Shown: in pieces, positions 47,457 through 59,423 of the stretch
How positions within the stretch are numbered: the stretch's first letter is position 1
Layout of the letters: each line of letters begins with the position of its first letter
Source of the DNA: Moniliophthora roreri
Lineage: Eukaryota; Basidiomycota; Agaricomycetes; Agaricales; Marasmiaceae
Length of the DNA: 64,000 nt
Direction: 5' to 3'
NCBI GenBank assembly: GCA_001466705.2
Contig: LATX02000089.1
Span: 868,001 to 932,000 of the forward strand
The notes under the pieces: model-generated
Databases searched by the model: none
Told to the model about the DNA's origin: nothing
What the model saw: only the letters and a program-made list of their open reading frames with translations
Translations under genes and position numbers: made by a program

Positions 47457-48919
47457 CGATATGAGATTCTAAGTCTACATATGGATAAACAACACGATCA
47501 CCGAAATACTGATGCATGAAGGACTCGAGGCGATCCTGCAGTGGGGCTATGTACAAGTACCCTAGACATCAATATCAGTATCAAGATGAGTAGAATGACT
47601 CCTTGAAAGTAGCCTCATTTCCAAAAGTCACCAGTCAAAATCTGTTCTCCGTTCACCTCAGTTCCAGGTTCAGCTAGGGGATCTGACCCACCTTTCAGCC
47701 TAAAAAAAAAAACAACAATGAGTGCCATAATGGATTATGGGTAGACCGTAACGAGACTCCATCTAAAAAAGCTCGTAGTACACATGCTAACCTAGCCTTG
47801 TGCTATAAAAAAGGCTTTTTTGTTATATGCACCCGATGATCGACAAGATTGCGCACCCACTAGAATATCCGAGTCACTTGAACCGAGAGCAGCCTTCGAT
47901 ACATACCTACTGATCTACATAAATTGGTCCCTCTCTTTGACTTTTTGGTCTTCTATATCCCTATAGTCTGGTGGCCTTAATCAATCAAGGCCAAGGCACG
48001 CCCACCGTGCGCTCAGCGCTACAGTAATACTGAGGGGTAGCCGTTTCCTGACTCATACAGCAATGAGGCAGTGGCAACTGTATATATATCCATATATCGA
48101 CTTGAAATTTCTCTCATGAGCTTTGAGATGGCCGACGGGTATGTATGTACATGGTTGATGCGGATGGCGAGCATTAAATGAAAAACCAACTGGTTGGATC
48201 GATACGATGTTACAACCTTCCAATGGAAACGTTGAGCCTAGAACCACAAGACTTGGAAGATATGGAGTAGGAAACAATGGATGGTTGCATGCATCAGTGC
48301 TTGATTTTTTCATAGTGACTTTTGTTTCTCTGAGCAGCTATCGACTCGAATGGACCTCGCTAGCTATGCATGACGGATGGAGGTCTCCGGCACGAGAAGT
48401 AATCGTGAAGACGATGGAGATGCTCTTCAGCAACACCTCCCAGGCGTGGATTGCGAGGATTTACCACATTGCTCTCGAAACCGACAACAGAATGAGGTCT
48501 GGAATGAGAATCATGGACCAGCACTCTGTAAAAATTTTAGCATTGGTTGTAAACCCGCTTCCATCTTTCGACACGTGCCCGTGCCTTTATTGTACATTCA
48601 CCGACAGTTTTGAGATTCTGAAGAGCTACTTTGAGGCTCGCAGATGATGTTCGAGATTTGAGGGGCCTGCTCAGTGCTGGTTACTCCGCTGACGCGTGAC
48701 GACGATTGTGAGAGTCACATTGTGAGATGCCGGCCGAGATTTCTTCTTGACCACAACCTTCCCGGCCTTTCCCCATTTTCCTTCGGCATTATTCCTGTCA
48801 GGCCACTCGATTTTTTAATAATGACAAAGATGGAGTCTACAAGAACTCGCTTTTCGTGAGAACATCAGCAATGACTTGGAACCACATGGTTTCGCCGCAT
48901 GGAATGGGTGCATTCGGAA
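47457..48919. other. Intergenic, no supported gene
   Basis: A 146-codon plus-strand ORF at 48207-48647 has no recognisable domain and shows no codon-usage support by eye. The rest shows nothing beyond short A runs. Confidence 0.4.
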
Positions 48920-48925
48920 TATATA
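48920..48925 (+). promoter_or_regulatory. TATA box of the MFS transporter gene
   Basis: TATATA 42-47 nt upstream of the ATG at 48967, in a CpG-normal promoter. Confidence 0.5.
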
Positions 48926-48966
48926 GCTAAAGGAGCAAGCCTGCTTGCTTTCAGCGCTCATGCATA

Positions 48967-51211
48967 ATGTCTACCGACATTACTCACAACGGGATCGAGA
49001 CATTGACGAGAGCTCCTTCGGAAGCCCAAATTGAACTGGACCGCCACCAGAATCACGACAATGACAAGGTCAACACATGTTCCGATGTTGAATCGAGCTC
49101 GTTCCCCAAATTCGACGACATGTCTCCAATGCAGATTGCGGCTATTCTCTTGAGGTGTGCAAGTTTCTATGGATAATCTAAATCGGCGATCTCACGATAC
49201 TCAGTTTGGGTCTGGCCATGTTTTTGTTCGCTATCGGTGCGTAACCTAATTCCGTTTGATATTCTCAATGCTAACAGTGATTGATAGAGGAAACGATTGT
49301 TGCTACTTCAGTATCGAGTATCGGCGCAGCATTGGATATTAAGGGATCCCTAGCGTGGATATCGACATCGTACCTACTCACCACTACTGTCGTACAACCC
49401 ATCTTAGGGAGGATTGCTGTAAGCGACCCACTCCATGCAACCGACAAATGCGCTAATCAAAGGTATGATAGGACGTCGTCGGTGTTAAACGTTTTTTGAT
49501 GATTGAATTATGGATATTTGTCATTGGGAATATCATCGCAGGGACGGCAAACACGCTCGCTCAGATCATTGCTGGTCGTTTGATTGCTGGGATCGGTGGT
49601 GCAGGTCTACTAACGCTATCTTGCATTGTTATTTCTCGTGAGTTGGCCCAAGTTTATCAAATCGGAAATATTCTGACGATTGACAGAGCTCACCCACGAA
49701 AGGCAACGAGCGTCTTATATGAACCTAATAAACATCGTTTTCATCGTCTCAGATTCACTGGGGCCAGTCTTGGGAGGCGTCTTGGGCAAGTCGGGCAACT
49801 GGCGGTGGATATTCCTTCTGAACGCTCCGTTCGGTCCAGTTAGTAAGTCTTCCTTCTTTCATCGCTGTATCGCCGTGTTGAGTTGCTATCAGTAACTGTC
49901 GTTCTGTGGCGTGCTCTCAACCTTGCACGAACCCGTTCAGACATCCGCTCTTTCCGCGATGTCATCACAAAGGTCGACATTATGGGGATGTGCCTACTTG
50001 TGGCGTGTTTGAGTTTTCTTATAGTCACGCTGAACACTGGTGGTCAAACGATACCTTGGGACTCTCCCATGATAATTGGCATGCTATGCGCAAGTGGCGT
50101 GGCTTTTGTAGCGTTCTGGCTGGCAGAGAAGTACGCCAAGATGCCCGTCGCACCGACAAGATTGTTTGTGAAGTGGGAGTGGAGGAACGTTCCGATCGCG
50201 TTTGTGACCAGGACATTGCTATTCTTTCATATATTCGCCAACGTATATCTTTCCGTGTACTCTTCATTTTCCAAGCTAACACGTCTTAGACGTTTTATTT
50301 GCCAGGTAAGCTACTACCGACTTCCTACTCATCATATCTGATATCCGTCCGATAGTGTTTCTCCAAGTCATCGGTCGCCCCACCCTTCTCGCGTCCGCTC
50401 TAGTCATTCCCTTCCTCATCATAGCTGCCATAGCGAGTACGGCAGTTAACGAATTGTGTCGTATATATGGACACGTTCGTCTCTTCTTCATTGGTGGCCT
50501 CTTGATACTGCCAATCGGCTTGGTATGTATTCATCTTCGCAAAGACATGGAGTCGCGTTTAGATGAATTTGATGCTACAGGGTTTGATGTCCAGCCTCAA
50601 TGAGACTAGCTCCGTCGGCAGAATAGTCGGATATTCTTTGATCGCTGGAGCAGGATTCGGATCGGTGAGTCCGACCTTGGCTCGCTGGAACGTGTCCTTA
50701 TTTCATCTTTAGGGTACCCAAATTTCAATGGTCATTGCGCAAGTCGGGCTTCCAGAGGACGAACTTTCAACAGTTACCGCACTTGTTGGTTCCGCTCCCA
50801 ACCTCGGCGGAACTTTAGGCGTCGCAGCAATTGGAGCGGGTAGGTAATACTCGATATGGTTTGTACATTGGCATACTGAACCTTCTTTCAGTCATCAACA
50901 ACGTTTTCAGAGACGCGATCTCCTCGAATACGGCCATTCTTGATACTCGTATTCCTGTAAATGCGAACGATGCTGTCTACACTGTCAATCTGTTCCCAGC
51001 AGGGACTGCGGCTCGTACGGCTGTGGTGAAGGCGTATGTGGGTGCATGGCAAAGGGGGTATCGGACCCTTGTCGGGATCTCCGGGCTGGAGATTCTGCTG
51101 TGCCTATTCTTGAGAAAGGTGGAACTGCAGGGCAGGGAAACATCGGAACGGAAATTGGAAAAGGATGGCAAGAACGAGGCGAATGTACAGAACGAAAAGA
51201 GCGTGGTGTAG
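48967..51211 (+). CDS. MFS multidrug exporter (DHA14-like)
   Basis: Eleven exons join in frame to 578 aa: 48967-49154, 49205-49236, 49288-49418, 49472-49637, 49687-49842, 49893-50242, 50290-50305, 50356-50522, 50581-50664, 50713-50839 and 50892-51211. A cytosolic N-terminus is followed by TM1 with EETIVATSVSSIGAAL (antiporter motif D region), then WISTSYLLTTTVVQPILGRIADVVGVKR (motif A across an intron). Also seen are AGRLIAGIGGAGLLTL and the motif C-like SDSLGPVLGGVLGKSGNWRW. Hydrophobicity fits 14 helices. Such transporters export drugs, toxins or secondary metabolites in exchange for protons at the plasma membrane. Exon 7 is a 16-nt microexon. A degenerate copy lies 0.9 kb downstream, so the locus arose by tandem duplication. 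Substrate unknown. Confidence 0.9.
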
Positions 51212-51312
51212 GTGCCAGGAATCATAGATACCGCGGTCTCCCGTGCTGTAGTACCTAAAAAGGCTCCAGAATCAGTGGCTAGTGAAGCCCCCTGTGAATA
51301 CTAAAACATTTA
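51212..51312. other. 3' flank of the MFS gene
   Basis: Short spacer up to the TIR element; nothing else seen. Confidence 0.4.
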
Positions 51313-51589
51313 CAGCCTTTTCGGAAAACCTTGTGCAAACGCCTCTCGAGGACAAAAATAAAATAATAAAATGTTTCCATAAGCGACACTAAGCGACACT
51401 GGCCGACTACGCGAATTTTCCATCATGTCATTGCGAGTAGAGGATTTGCTGGGACACGCGGATACGCTTGGCCAATACCGCTTGAAAACATTTTCATCGC
51501 TTGCGGAAATATTCAACTTTTATAGTTTTTTGCATTATTTTTCTTCCTCGTTCTCGAGAACCTTGAGGACAAGGTTTTCCGAAAACGCT
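51313..51589. mobile_element. Non-autonomous TIR element, family CAGCSTTTTCGG (copy 2)
   Basis: The left end CAGCCTTTTCGGAAAACCTTG pairs with the complement of the right end AGCGTTTTCGGAAAACCTTG. The inner arm GGACAAGG...CTCGAGAAC is shared with copy 1 at 6733-7076. 277 bp, no coding capacity. Lies between the intact MFS gene and its broken duplicate. Confidence 0.65.
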
Positions 51590-52109
51590 ATGAAATGTTG
51601 AAAAGTGCCTTCTTGACGCCATGCCACCGTGACGCTGATGGTGATTCAAATTGATCATTTCAAGCGCCAGTGGTCACATTCTGACTCAAACCACCACCAT
51701 CGCGCTACGCTTTTTCCTAGGTATTGCTCATCCTTACGTGGCTCTTCTTCCTGCGCGTATTATGGTCTGAACGTATGTTTCGGTTTATATTTTTAATATA
51801 TTTGGAGAGCTGAGTCGTCATTTAGCAGCTTAAGAATGATTCACATGAGCCGACGTGCGTGGAGCAAGGGACACCATTGAGTTAATGGTACTGGCCAGAA
51901 GGAGTTCTTGGACCGTTCTTTATTCACCCCATTTTCTTAGGCATTTGTTCAGCGTGAGCAGGCCTCGATTGGATACATGAACTCGAACCGCATGTTTTAT
52001 TGTGCCGCACGGAGTCTGTTGAAGATTTAGTGTGCTATAAGACCGGGCAGCTCGCGGTCTCCTTTCAACGTCAACCTGAAGCCGGTCTACAAGGTATAGC
52101 AGGACAGAC
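51590..52109. other. Spacer between MFS gene and its broken copy
   Basis: No gene recognised; normal CpG. A minus ORF at 51920-52141 is not convincing. Confidence 0.4.
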
Positions 52110-52660
52110 ATGGCGACACAGGCTCTCCAAAAAATAGTCACCGAGGAGGACCATGGTCACGCTATACAGCTCGACTCAAGTTCAATGGCATGCCTGTCAT
52201 GCATGCCGCGGTTATAATTTTGAGGTATGCAGTTTGTTATGCATGTTCTATTCTATGGCCTTAGCATCTTCAATTCGGGTTTAGCAATAGCCCTCTACAC
52301 GATCGGTATTTTTTTTTTTTTACATTTCCCCAATATTCACAACACTGATATATCTATGGCAGAACAAACTACTGTTGCCAACGCAGTTTCAGGCACTGGC
52401 AAAGTGTTAATTATCAAGAGCTCCCCGGTATGGATATCGACATCGTACCTACTCACCACAACCGTTCTTCAGCCCATCTTGGGAAGGATTGCTGTACGAG
52501 ACCTCCTCAAGGCACCCGGTTGCAACATGCTAACCAAATTGCGCAGGATAATTGCTCAGATCATCGCTGAACGATTGATTGCTGGTGTTGGCGGTGCAAG
52601 TCTCCTGAATCTATCTTGTATGATAATTCCGTGTGAGTTATCCTCCGCTCATCAAGATGT

Positions 52661-53007
52661 TGCAGGACCCCCTAGCGATGGGCTAAGTTTGGCATAAAGG
52701 GGTTGGTGGGTGTGATAGATCGAGGTTCGGCATGAATACCCGCCGCTGGCGGGAGCTCGGGAGTAGGCTCGGCAAAAATGAGCTGGTCAGTCAACTTGGA
52801 GGATCTGAGGTGTCTCTTGAGGTTGCAGAGGGCCCCTAGTACAGTAAATCGTTGCACCTGCTCCAGAAAGCCTTAAAATACTCTAGAGATCATTCTCAAG
52901 TGACTCTAGCGCCGCAGGCGAAAATTTGGGTGTTTGCTAGATCGGAGCCCAGTTCGGCATAAACAGCCCACTGGATCCATCATTAGGCCTAATGATCAGG
53001 GACCCTG
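52661..53007. mobile_element. TIR element, CAGGACCCCC family, copy 1
   Basis: Ends CAGGACCCCCTAGCGATGGGC and, on the other strand, CAGGGTCCCTGATC; flanked by ATGTTG on both sides (52655-52660, 53008-53013). Contains GTTTGGCATAAA and GTTCGGCATAAA repeats. Sits in the intron-4 region of the MFS pseudogene. Non-coding, 347 bp. Confidence 0.7.
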
Positions 53008-53920
53008 ATGTTGCCTGCCGCTGATGATTTCCCTAGAGCTCACACATGAAAGACAGCAAGCTTCATGCAACACCATAAACGTCGTTTTCCTCGTCTGTGA
53101 TTCCCTGGCCTGTTCCCTGGGACCAGTTAAGAGACATTTTCGGCATTTTCGGCGGAGAGCGCTCCGTTTGGGATAGGACTAGGCAACAGTTTCCTTCCTG
53201 TACATATCCGCTATTGAATTGTCTCAACATAGCTAGCGCTGTTCTTGCTTTCCGCCTTCCGCGAAGTCATGGAGATATCTCCTTCCGAAACATCTTGGTC
53301 AAGGTTGACATTGTTGGGATATTCTTACTGGCCTCGGGGAGTCGGGTTTGGTTTTCTTTACAGTCAACACCGTGGATCGGATCAGCGATCTTTCTGGGAT
53401 TCTAAGATTTGGCTTTTGTGGGTTCCGTTCCGCGGAGCAGTATGCTGCGCCACTTTAGGTTGTTCGTGAAATGGGAATGGAGAAATGTCCCGATTGCGTT
53501 TTTGACTTGGACACTGAAATGTACGTCTATTCCGTTTACTGTTTAATAGCTCAAATTGAAAATCGTACTCGTACAGACATTTTATTTGCCACTGTACCAG
53601 GTAGGCCACTACCACCCTGTTCCTTTTCTTCAGATCCCAATATGCCTTCCGGCAATATTGCTTCAAGTCTCTTGTCATCCCTTACCTGACTATCGCCGCC
53701 ATATAAAGCACAGCATGCAACAAACTGTGTCGGGTTCTACGGGAGCGTTCGTCTCTTTTACACTGGTGGCCTCTTCATACTGCCGGTCGGTCTAGTAAGC
53801 GCATCCTTCAGTCATGAGGCCATTCGTTTGCGGCTTAGTCAGTTTATATCGTAGGGCTTCAATGAGACTAGTCCGATCGGGAGAATAGTTGAATACTCCC
53901 TGATCGTTGGCAGGGTTTGG

Positions 53921-54346
53921 GAGGACCCCCGGCAATTGGAGGGGTGATAGATTCCGGTTGGGTATCATTCCTGCGCTCTCCAGCGGTTCTTTGCCATTCT
54001 CATCGTCGTCTCGAGCCTCTATGAATGATAGAGACCTCACAAACCTCGCAGCCCAGTACCGCTGTACACGACCTGGAAGAAGTATCAATCATCTTTGACC
54101 CCCAAATATGGATCGGAACTGGAAAGACTTACAAAGACCGTCCGATGCGTGTTACAAGTGCCGAGACTCAAGCGCTCAAGCATCGTGACTCGACGCCTCG
54201 TGCACTGAAATATCACATTTTGACGCTTCAGAACGTCCAAAATGTCATTGGCAAATTTTGGGCCCTGGGTGTATCCTGGTTCGGCCAAAGGTGCCCCTTC
54301 GCAGGCTTTTTGGATTTATCATACCAACCTATTGCCGGGGGTCCTG
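53921..54346. mobile_element. TIR element, CAGGACCCCC family, copy 2
   Basis: Ends (G)AGGACCCCCGGCAATTGG and, on the other strand, CAGGACCCCCGGCAATAGG: 18 bp with one or two mismatches. Flanked by GTTTGG and ATTTGG, whereas the intact MFS gene has a single TTTGG-like site (GGATTCGGATCG) at this point. Shares inner sequence with copy 1 (GTGATAGAT near the left, GGTTCGGC near the right). 426 bp, non-coding. Confidence 0.7.
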
Positions 54347-54859
54347 ATTTGGGTCGGCCTCAACTGATACTGCGGCGAGCACCCGTTCCCTCAACTATTC
54401 ACTAGGGCACCCAAATCTCAATGATCATCGCTCAAGTCGGGATTCCCGTAGACGAACCCTCCGTTGTCACCGCCTCGGTTTACCACGCTCCCAACTTGGG
54501 TGGAATCCTTGGTGTTGCGGTCGTGAGCGCTGCACATCCTGATATCTCTTATGTCTATCTACGACCGGTCATCTTTCAACGTAATACGCTATCTTCCTCT
54601 ACTGTCGTTCAGGCTACTGGTATTTTCATCAACCCCAACGATGCTGTCCCGGTCTGCACTGTCAAGTCATTTCCTATTGGAAGCGCAGCCTATGCGCCGT
54701 GGTGAAGGCCTGTGTGGGTGCGTGGCAAAGGGGGGTTATTGGACTCTCCTTGGCACCTCCGAGCTTGACATCCTTCTCTGCTTGTTCATGAGCAGGGTGG
54801 ACCTTCAAGGCGGAAAGCTCAAGGGTGATGGCGAAAAGACAAAAGCTGAAAAGTCGTAG

Positions 54860-57417
54860 CTCAAGTTTCAATCATTCGGATCCCGGTCGTCGCTTGTTTG
54901 AAGTTTCTTCCTTCTCGTGTCATCCTGTCACATTCGTTTCCTTTACTTTCCACGAATTTGGACCATGCATAAATGTCGGAGATTTGGCTTGTTCGTTCGT
55001 TTAATTGTATCATGACGTTCCCTTGTGTAAAGCAGAATGTGAAACGTCGATCTTTGATCCCGCCATGACACGAATTCAAGTCGCATTATCATCCATCCAT
55101 GTAAGGACTTTTAGGGATCGCACCCTGCAGTCATACAGGGAGGTCGCCCGTTGTATACAGTTCGAAAAGGCGTTTTCTAAAATTAAACCGGTTCAAATGC
55201 AGTTTCGCAACGAGAAGGAGACCGTGAAAGCTGAACCTCTGCAAGGTCGGTCTGTTATACCCAACTTGAAAGGCGACGACCAATCCTCCGACATGTGAAG
55301 AACCCCTCGCGGATATTGCCATTGGCATTTTGTACAGCAAAACCCAAGATAGGGTGGGAGTTGGAGCGACCAAGGAGCGACAGCGAGCGTGTCATAGTGG
55401 TAACCCGTCGTGGTGGACCACTAGTGGTAAATCAGAGTGTCTGCGAGAAGCATAGTTCTCGACCAAGTTTAAAATGGTGTAGACACCTCGATGATGTTGG
55501 AATATGACTTGCGTATGTCGGTTTGACGCCGGTTCTACTAGAACAGTAGTGAAGTTGATTATAAGAACAGTTGCAAGAAATGGTACGTGGAAGAAGATTC
55601 GCTCACCTGTGGAGGTGTGAACGTTGTAAGAATATTGGGTGAAAACATGATCAGGAAGTTGAAACTAATGCATGCCCGGGTTTGGTTCTGTATCTTACCG
55701 GTGCTTTGCTCGGGTTGATATGTTCAAGTTGTAGTACTTATTATGGTGCGCTCGGGGAAAAAAGGTATCATGCAAACATGATGGCTAGTACTTGAAGTTG
55801 AGGGCAGGTCAAGGCCTGATGTCATACTCCCACAAGCGCCTTCATATCGCTGGCTCTGTATCGATGGCTCTCGCACTCAAATACGACTCCGAATCATCAT
55901 TTAGGCCGGCGATCCCACACCCACCTACCCATCCTTACACGAGCTTCACTTCATCTCGATGCAAAGTCCACAAGATCAAGCAATACGTCCCGGCGATCTT
56001 CTAGGCGCAACGACTTCAGACAGGGTCCAAGTCACTACAACACCCTCTCACAACATCCTCCCTCCCCACTTTATACCGGAAACGCGTCGCACCAGAGTCG
56101 CGCGCTGTCTATTACCACCACGTACGACAGCGCCGCCATCATCCAGGCTTGACGTACGGCGGCTACTTGGAAATCGGCTGGCAGCTAGAGAATCGGAGGA
56201 GGACTTATCACTTTCAGTCGAAGTTGGATGGTTTAGCGATTCAACCGACCGGCATTGAGTAAAGTTGAGTGTAGTGGCACTGCTGGTGCGTTGTTCTTTG
56301 GGTTTCTCTTTCTCGTGTCTTATTATCTCTCTTAACATGTCAGCTGCTGCGAAAACGCACTGGCATCGATTCCTAGCTTCAATTCTTTTTCCTTCGCATC
56401 CACGAAAAAAATGACTTTAAGAGTCTTTGCATACAACTGCATCAACTAAACGTGTTTATAGTATGTGTCAGCTGGCGGGTATGCTTTACCTCTCTTCCAC
56501 CTCATGCTGGGTCTTGCTGATCTTGTACCTCGATTAGGTCTCGTTCCATACTAGAACTTGCTTTTCCACAATTTTGGTGCACAGACGAAACGATGGAGGT
56601 CGGAGACAACGACTCGTCCTTGGATGGCCGGCTTGAAGGCCTTGGTTTCCGGATATGACAGAAGTTAACGTGGTGCGAACAGGTCATGCCATCATACTGG
56701 TTACCCAGTTCCCTGTGTAGATAATACAGGACGCAGAGGCGAGGGCGAGTCGTGTTTTGAAGAGGTGATGCGCTGAAGGATCGTTTCAGTGAGGAACTTG
56801 CGTTCTATATTACGATTTTTTTCGTGTATAATGACTAAACATGAAAATAGATTCCAGTATTGAATGGTCCCACACGTACAATGATTTCCTCAGCCTGAAT
56901 AATACAGGCCGCCCAGTGGCACAGGACATAGTGTCAACAGTTCTGAGTCATCACTGGCCGAACGGGCATCTTCGCATTGGCTACTCACGACGATCACCAA
57001 TCCGTCTGGCGACGGTTAAGACTTCTGTTCTCGATCATGTCAGCTCCATTACAAGAGAATTACAAGAGGAATTCATTGTTCAAAATAAAGTGGTCATCGT
57101 TGGGACTTACCGGGCAACACTAGCGTCGATCGCTTGTTAAAATTTCCTTGGATAGGCCAACTCGTAAATGGGCTCCTGCCTCGGCTGCTGTGTTCTTGAA
57201 GCTAATCGTTACAGTGGGAGGACGGTTAAGTATGTTCATCCTCACGACTTTCCGCCTAACCCTGCTTACCATATGCTAGAGCACTTTTACAACTGCCGAT
57301 GATGGAACATGTCACCTCGCTAATAATCACCGGGTCAGGGACCATTGAAATCGTACGTTCACCTATAACGCCGACGGAGTTTCTTGCTGAGAATGATTCT
57401 AGAGGCTTTTAGGATCC
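54860..57417. other. Intergenic, no supported gene
   Basis: 2.5 kb of normal-CpG DNA. Overlapping ORFs at 55959-56258 (plus) and 56048-56338 (minus) are short and unrecognised. Around 57010-57290 the plus strand has weak exon-like stretches with GT-AG signals but no family match. A small hypothetical gene cannot be excluded. Confidence 0.35.
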
Positions 57418-57425
57418 TATATAAA
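57418..57425 (+). promoter_or_regulatory. TATA box of the glucosyltransferase gene
   Basis: TATATAAA 57-64 nt upstream of the ATG at 57482. Confidence 0.5.
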
Positions 57426-57481
57426 CCACCGTCTTCTCGAGTCCACGGATAGAGGTTCATTGGCCCGCACGACTGTGAACC

Positions 57482-59423
57482 ATGGGAGTATCAGAACGTC
57501 AGCATCAGCCTCACATTTTCATGCACGCATGTGCTGCTTGGGGTACGTCAAGCCCTGCTAATATTTCAGTGAGCCACTCACACATCATGGTCATCATAGG
57601 CCACAACAAGCCATTCATTACGCTAGCGGTCCTCATCGCTGAAGCACGACCGAATGTGATGCAGACGATTCTAACGAATGCGACAATATATCCCAAGTTG
57701 ATGGGAGAGATCAATATGTTACCCCGAGAGCGGTTAGACGTGGTAAAGGAGAGAATCCAGTTTGTATTCTTCTTCAGTCGGGCATATCGGTCAAGTCTGT
57801 TCTCATCATCTCGCTTTTAGCGTCCTCAATGTAGGAGGCATGACCGGCCTGCAACCCCATGAGACTATGGACAACGTTGCCTCTGCTTTTGAAGCGTTAT
57901 ACAACAAGTCCGGCATCGTGAAATGCCAATCATCTGGAAAGACCATTGGAGGACCAGGCTTTCCATCTCCCACTGTTGCGATCATCGATGTACGTGGTTT
58001 TTCCCAACGCATTTGCTTATCTTACACATACGTCAGCCCTTCTCTACCTATGCTATCCGGGGCATACGTGCCATAGCATCCCCTCGAGAGGTCCCCATCT
58101 TATCATGGTACACTTCGACTGCTGGGTCTCTTTCACGCTATTCAGCTCCTGAAGAATTTGGCGGTATACCTGATTTCACAACTCTGATTGATGAAGAAGT
58201 AAAGCGTAGCGGAAGAAACTTTGGCGAGGTTGCTGATGAGGTGATTTTGTTCTCAGACCTTGCTACCAAATATGCTCATGCTTCCATACAGGTCGTCAAG
58301 TCTGTGAAAGGGGAAATCATTCGTCTTCCAGGATATCCCCCGCTCTACGATTATGAAATGCATCCACAAGCGGTTCGTTGGTGCTCTTTTTTTGCGGTCC
58401 ACCTGTGTTAAAATGACGATAGATCGAAGTGCCCGGCCAAGGAAGGTTGCTTTATACCTTGCAAAATTCAACATATCAAGTCGAAGGAACAATCAGTATC
58501 TCGAATTCTGTACTCGAAGCAGACGCCATACGAGCGATGAGGCAGTATTTCAAATCGATGGGGAAGGAATGGATAAACATTGGTCCTATTTCGGGCACTC
58601 CGCATTTGCCGCCTTCGTCGGACAAAGATGTAGAGGTGTTGTCGTTCTTGGATAGGATGGAGAAAACGTTTGGTAGTAAATCTGTGGTCTACGTTAGTTT
58701 CTCCCTCCTTCATGGCGTCCGCATCCCTTTGATTAACATACGTGTAACAGATTTCTTTCGGATCTCTGTGGTATCCTCCTGAAGTCGGCACGGTCTATGC
58801 CATCCTGGACGAGCTTATCGCGGAAAGAGTACCCTTCATATTTGCGTCAGCATCTCCTCTTGCCCAAGTCCCAGACGATGTCAAGCAGCGTATCCGTAAC
58901 AGTGGAATCGGGTTGAATGTTAGTTGGGCACCACAGGAGCGAGTGCTGGGACATCCTGCTACGGGGTGGTTCCTAACACATGGTGGATGGAATAGCGTAC
59001 AAGAAGCTCTGGCGTATAAGGTACCTTTGTGAGTCTTCTCTTGCCGCTACTGCGCAGTGTATCGCAACATTGACATTGACCGTGATTCTTAGGATATTCT
59101 GGCCGATGGGTGGAGATCAATGTCTCAACTCGGTTCTTTTAACTCTGAAGTACAAAGCTGCATTCGAGTTGGTAGAGGTACGCACGGGCGAGAAGGGGAA
59201 AAGGAGACCTTACCGCTGTGGTCCCGATGGTCCATCTCCAAGATTTACTGTCGAATCAGCGAGAGAAGAATTTCGCGGTGTGTTGAAGAGCATTAGAGGA
59301 GAGGAAGGTGAAGCCGTTCGATCGAATTTTATGGGAATTGCAGAAAAAGTTGCGAAGGTGTGGGACGAGGGAGGAGAAGCCAGAGAACAACTCGAGACTC
59401 TTTTAAAGATATTTGCAGACTGA
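57482..59423 (+). CDS. UDP-glycosyltransferase, GT1 family
   Basis: Seven exons join in frame to 534 aa: 57482-57542, 57600-57759, 57821-57989, 58037-58371, 58422-58692, 58751-59028 and 59093-59423. The N-terminal acceptor domain starts [18 protein letters not shown], with the usual His near the start, across intron 1. [15 protein letters not shown] and [16 protein letters not shown] are typical of basidiomycete members. The C-terminal donor-binding signature is [20 protein letters not shown], continuing with [10 protein letters not shown] and IFWPMGGDQ. These enzymes transfer sugar from UDP-sugar to small lipophilic acceptors (xenobiotics, sterols, secondary metabolites), usually in the cytosol. 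The acceptor is unknown. Position near an MFS exporter is compatible with conjugation and export of toxic compounds, but the genes are 6 kb apart, so that link is inference. Confidence 0.9.

Larger units (their letters stand above)
52110..54859 (+). pseudogene. Broken tandem copy of the MFS exporter
   Basis: Colinear with the intact gene: the exon-1 end and TM1 region (SGLAIALYTI), WISTSYLLTTTVLQPILGRIA, LIAGVGGASLLNLSCMIIP, then HERQQAS-like, KVDIVGIF and the last exon (QISMIIAQVGIPVDE; AWQRG-like; LDILLCLFMSRVDLQG) can be found. The start of exon 4 is deleted, stops and frameshifts occur in several exons, and two related TIR elements are inserted (52661-53007 and 53921-54346). CpG is normal here, so decay was by ordinary mutation and transposition, unlike the oxygenase copy at 27 kb. 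Confidence 0.85.

Noticed and set aside
53921..54346. Reading the insertion as MFS coding sequence
   Set aside because: It has inverted ends, flanking duplication and no similarity to the matching exon of the intact gene.
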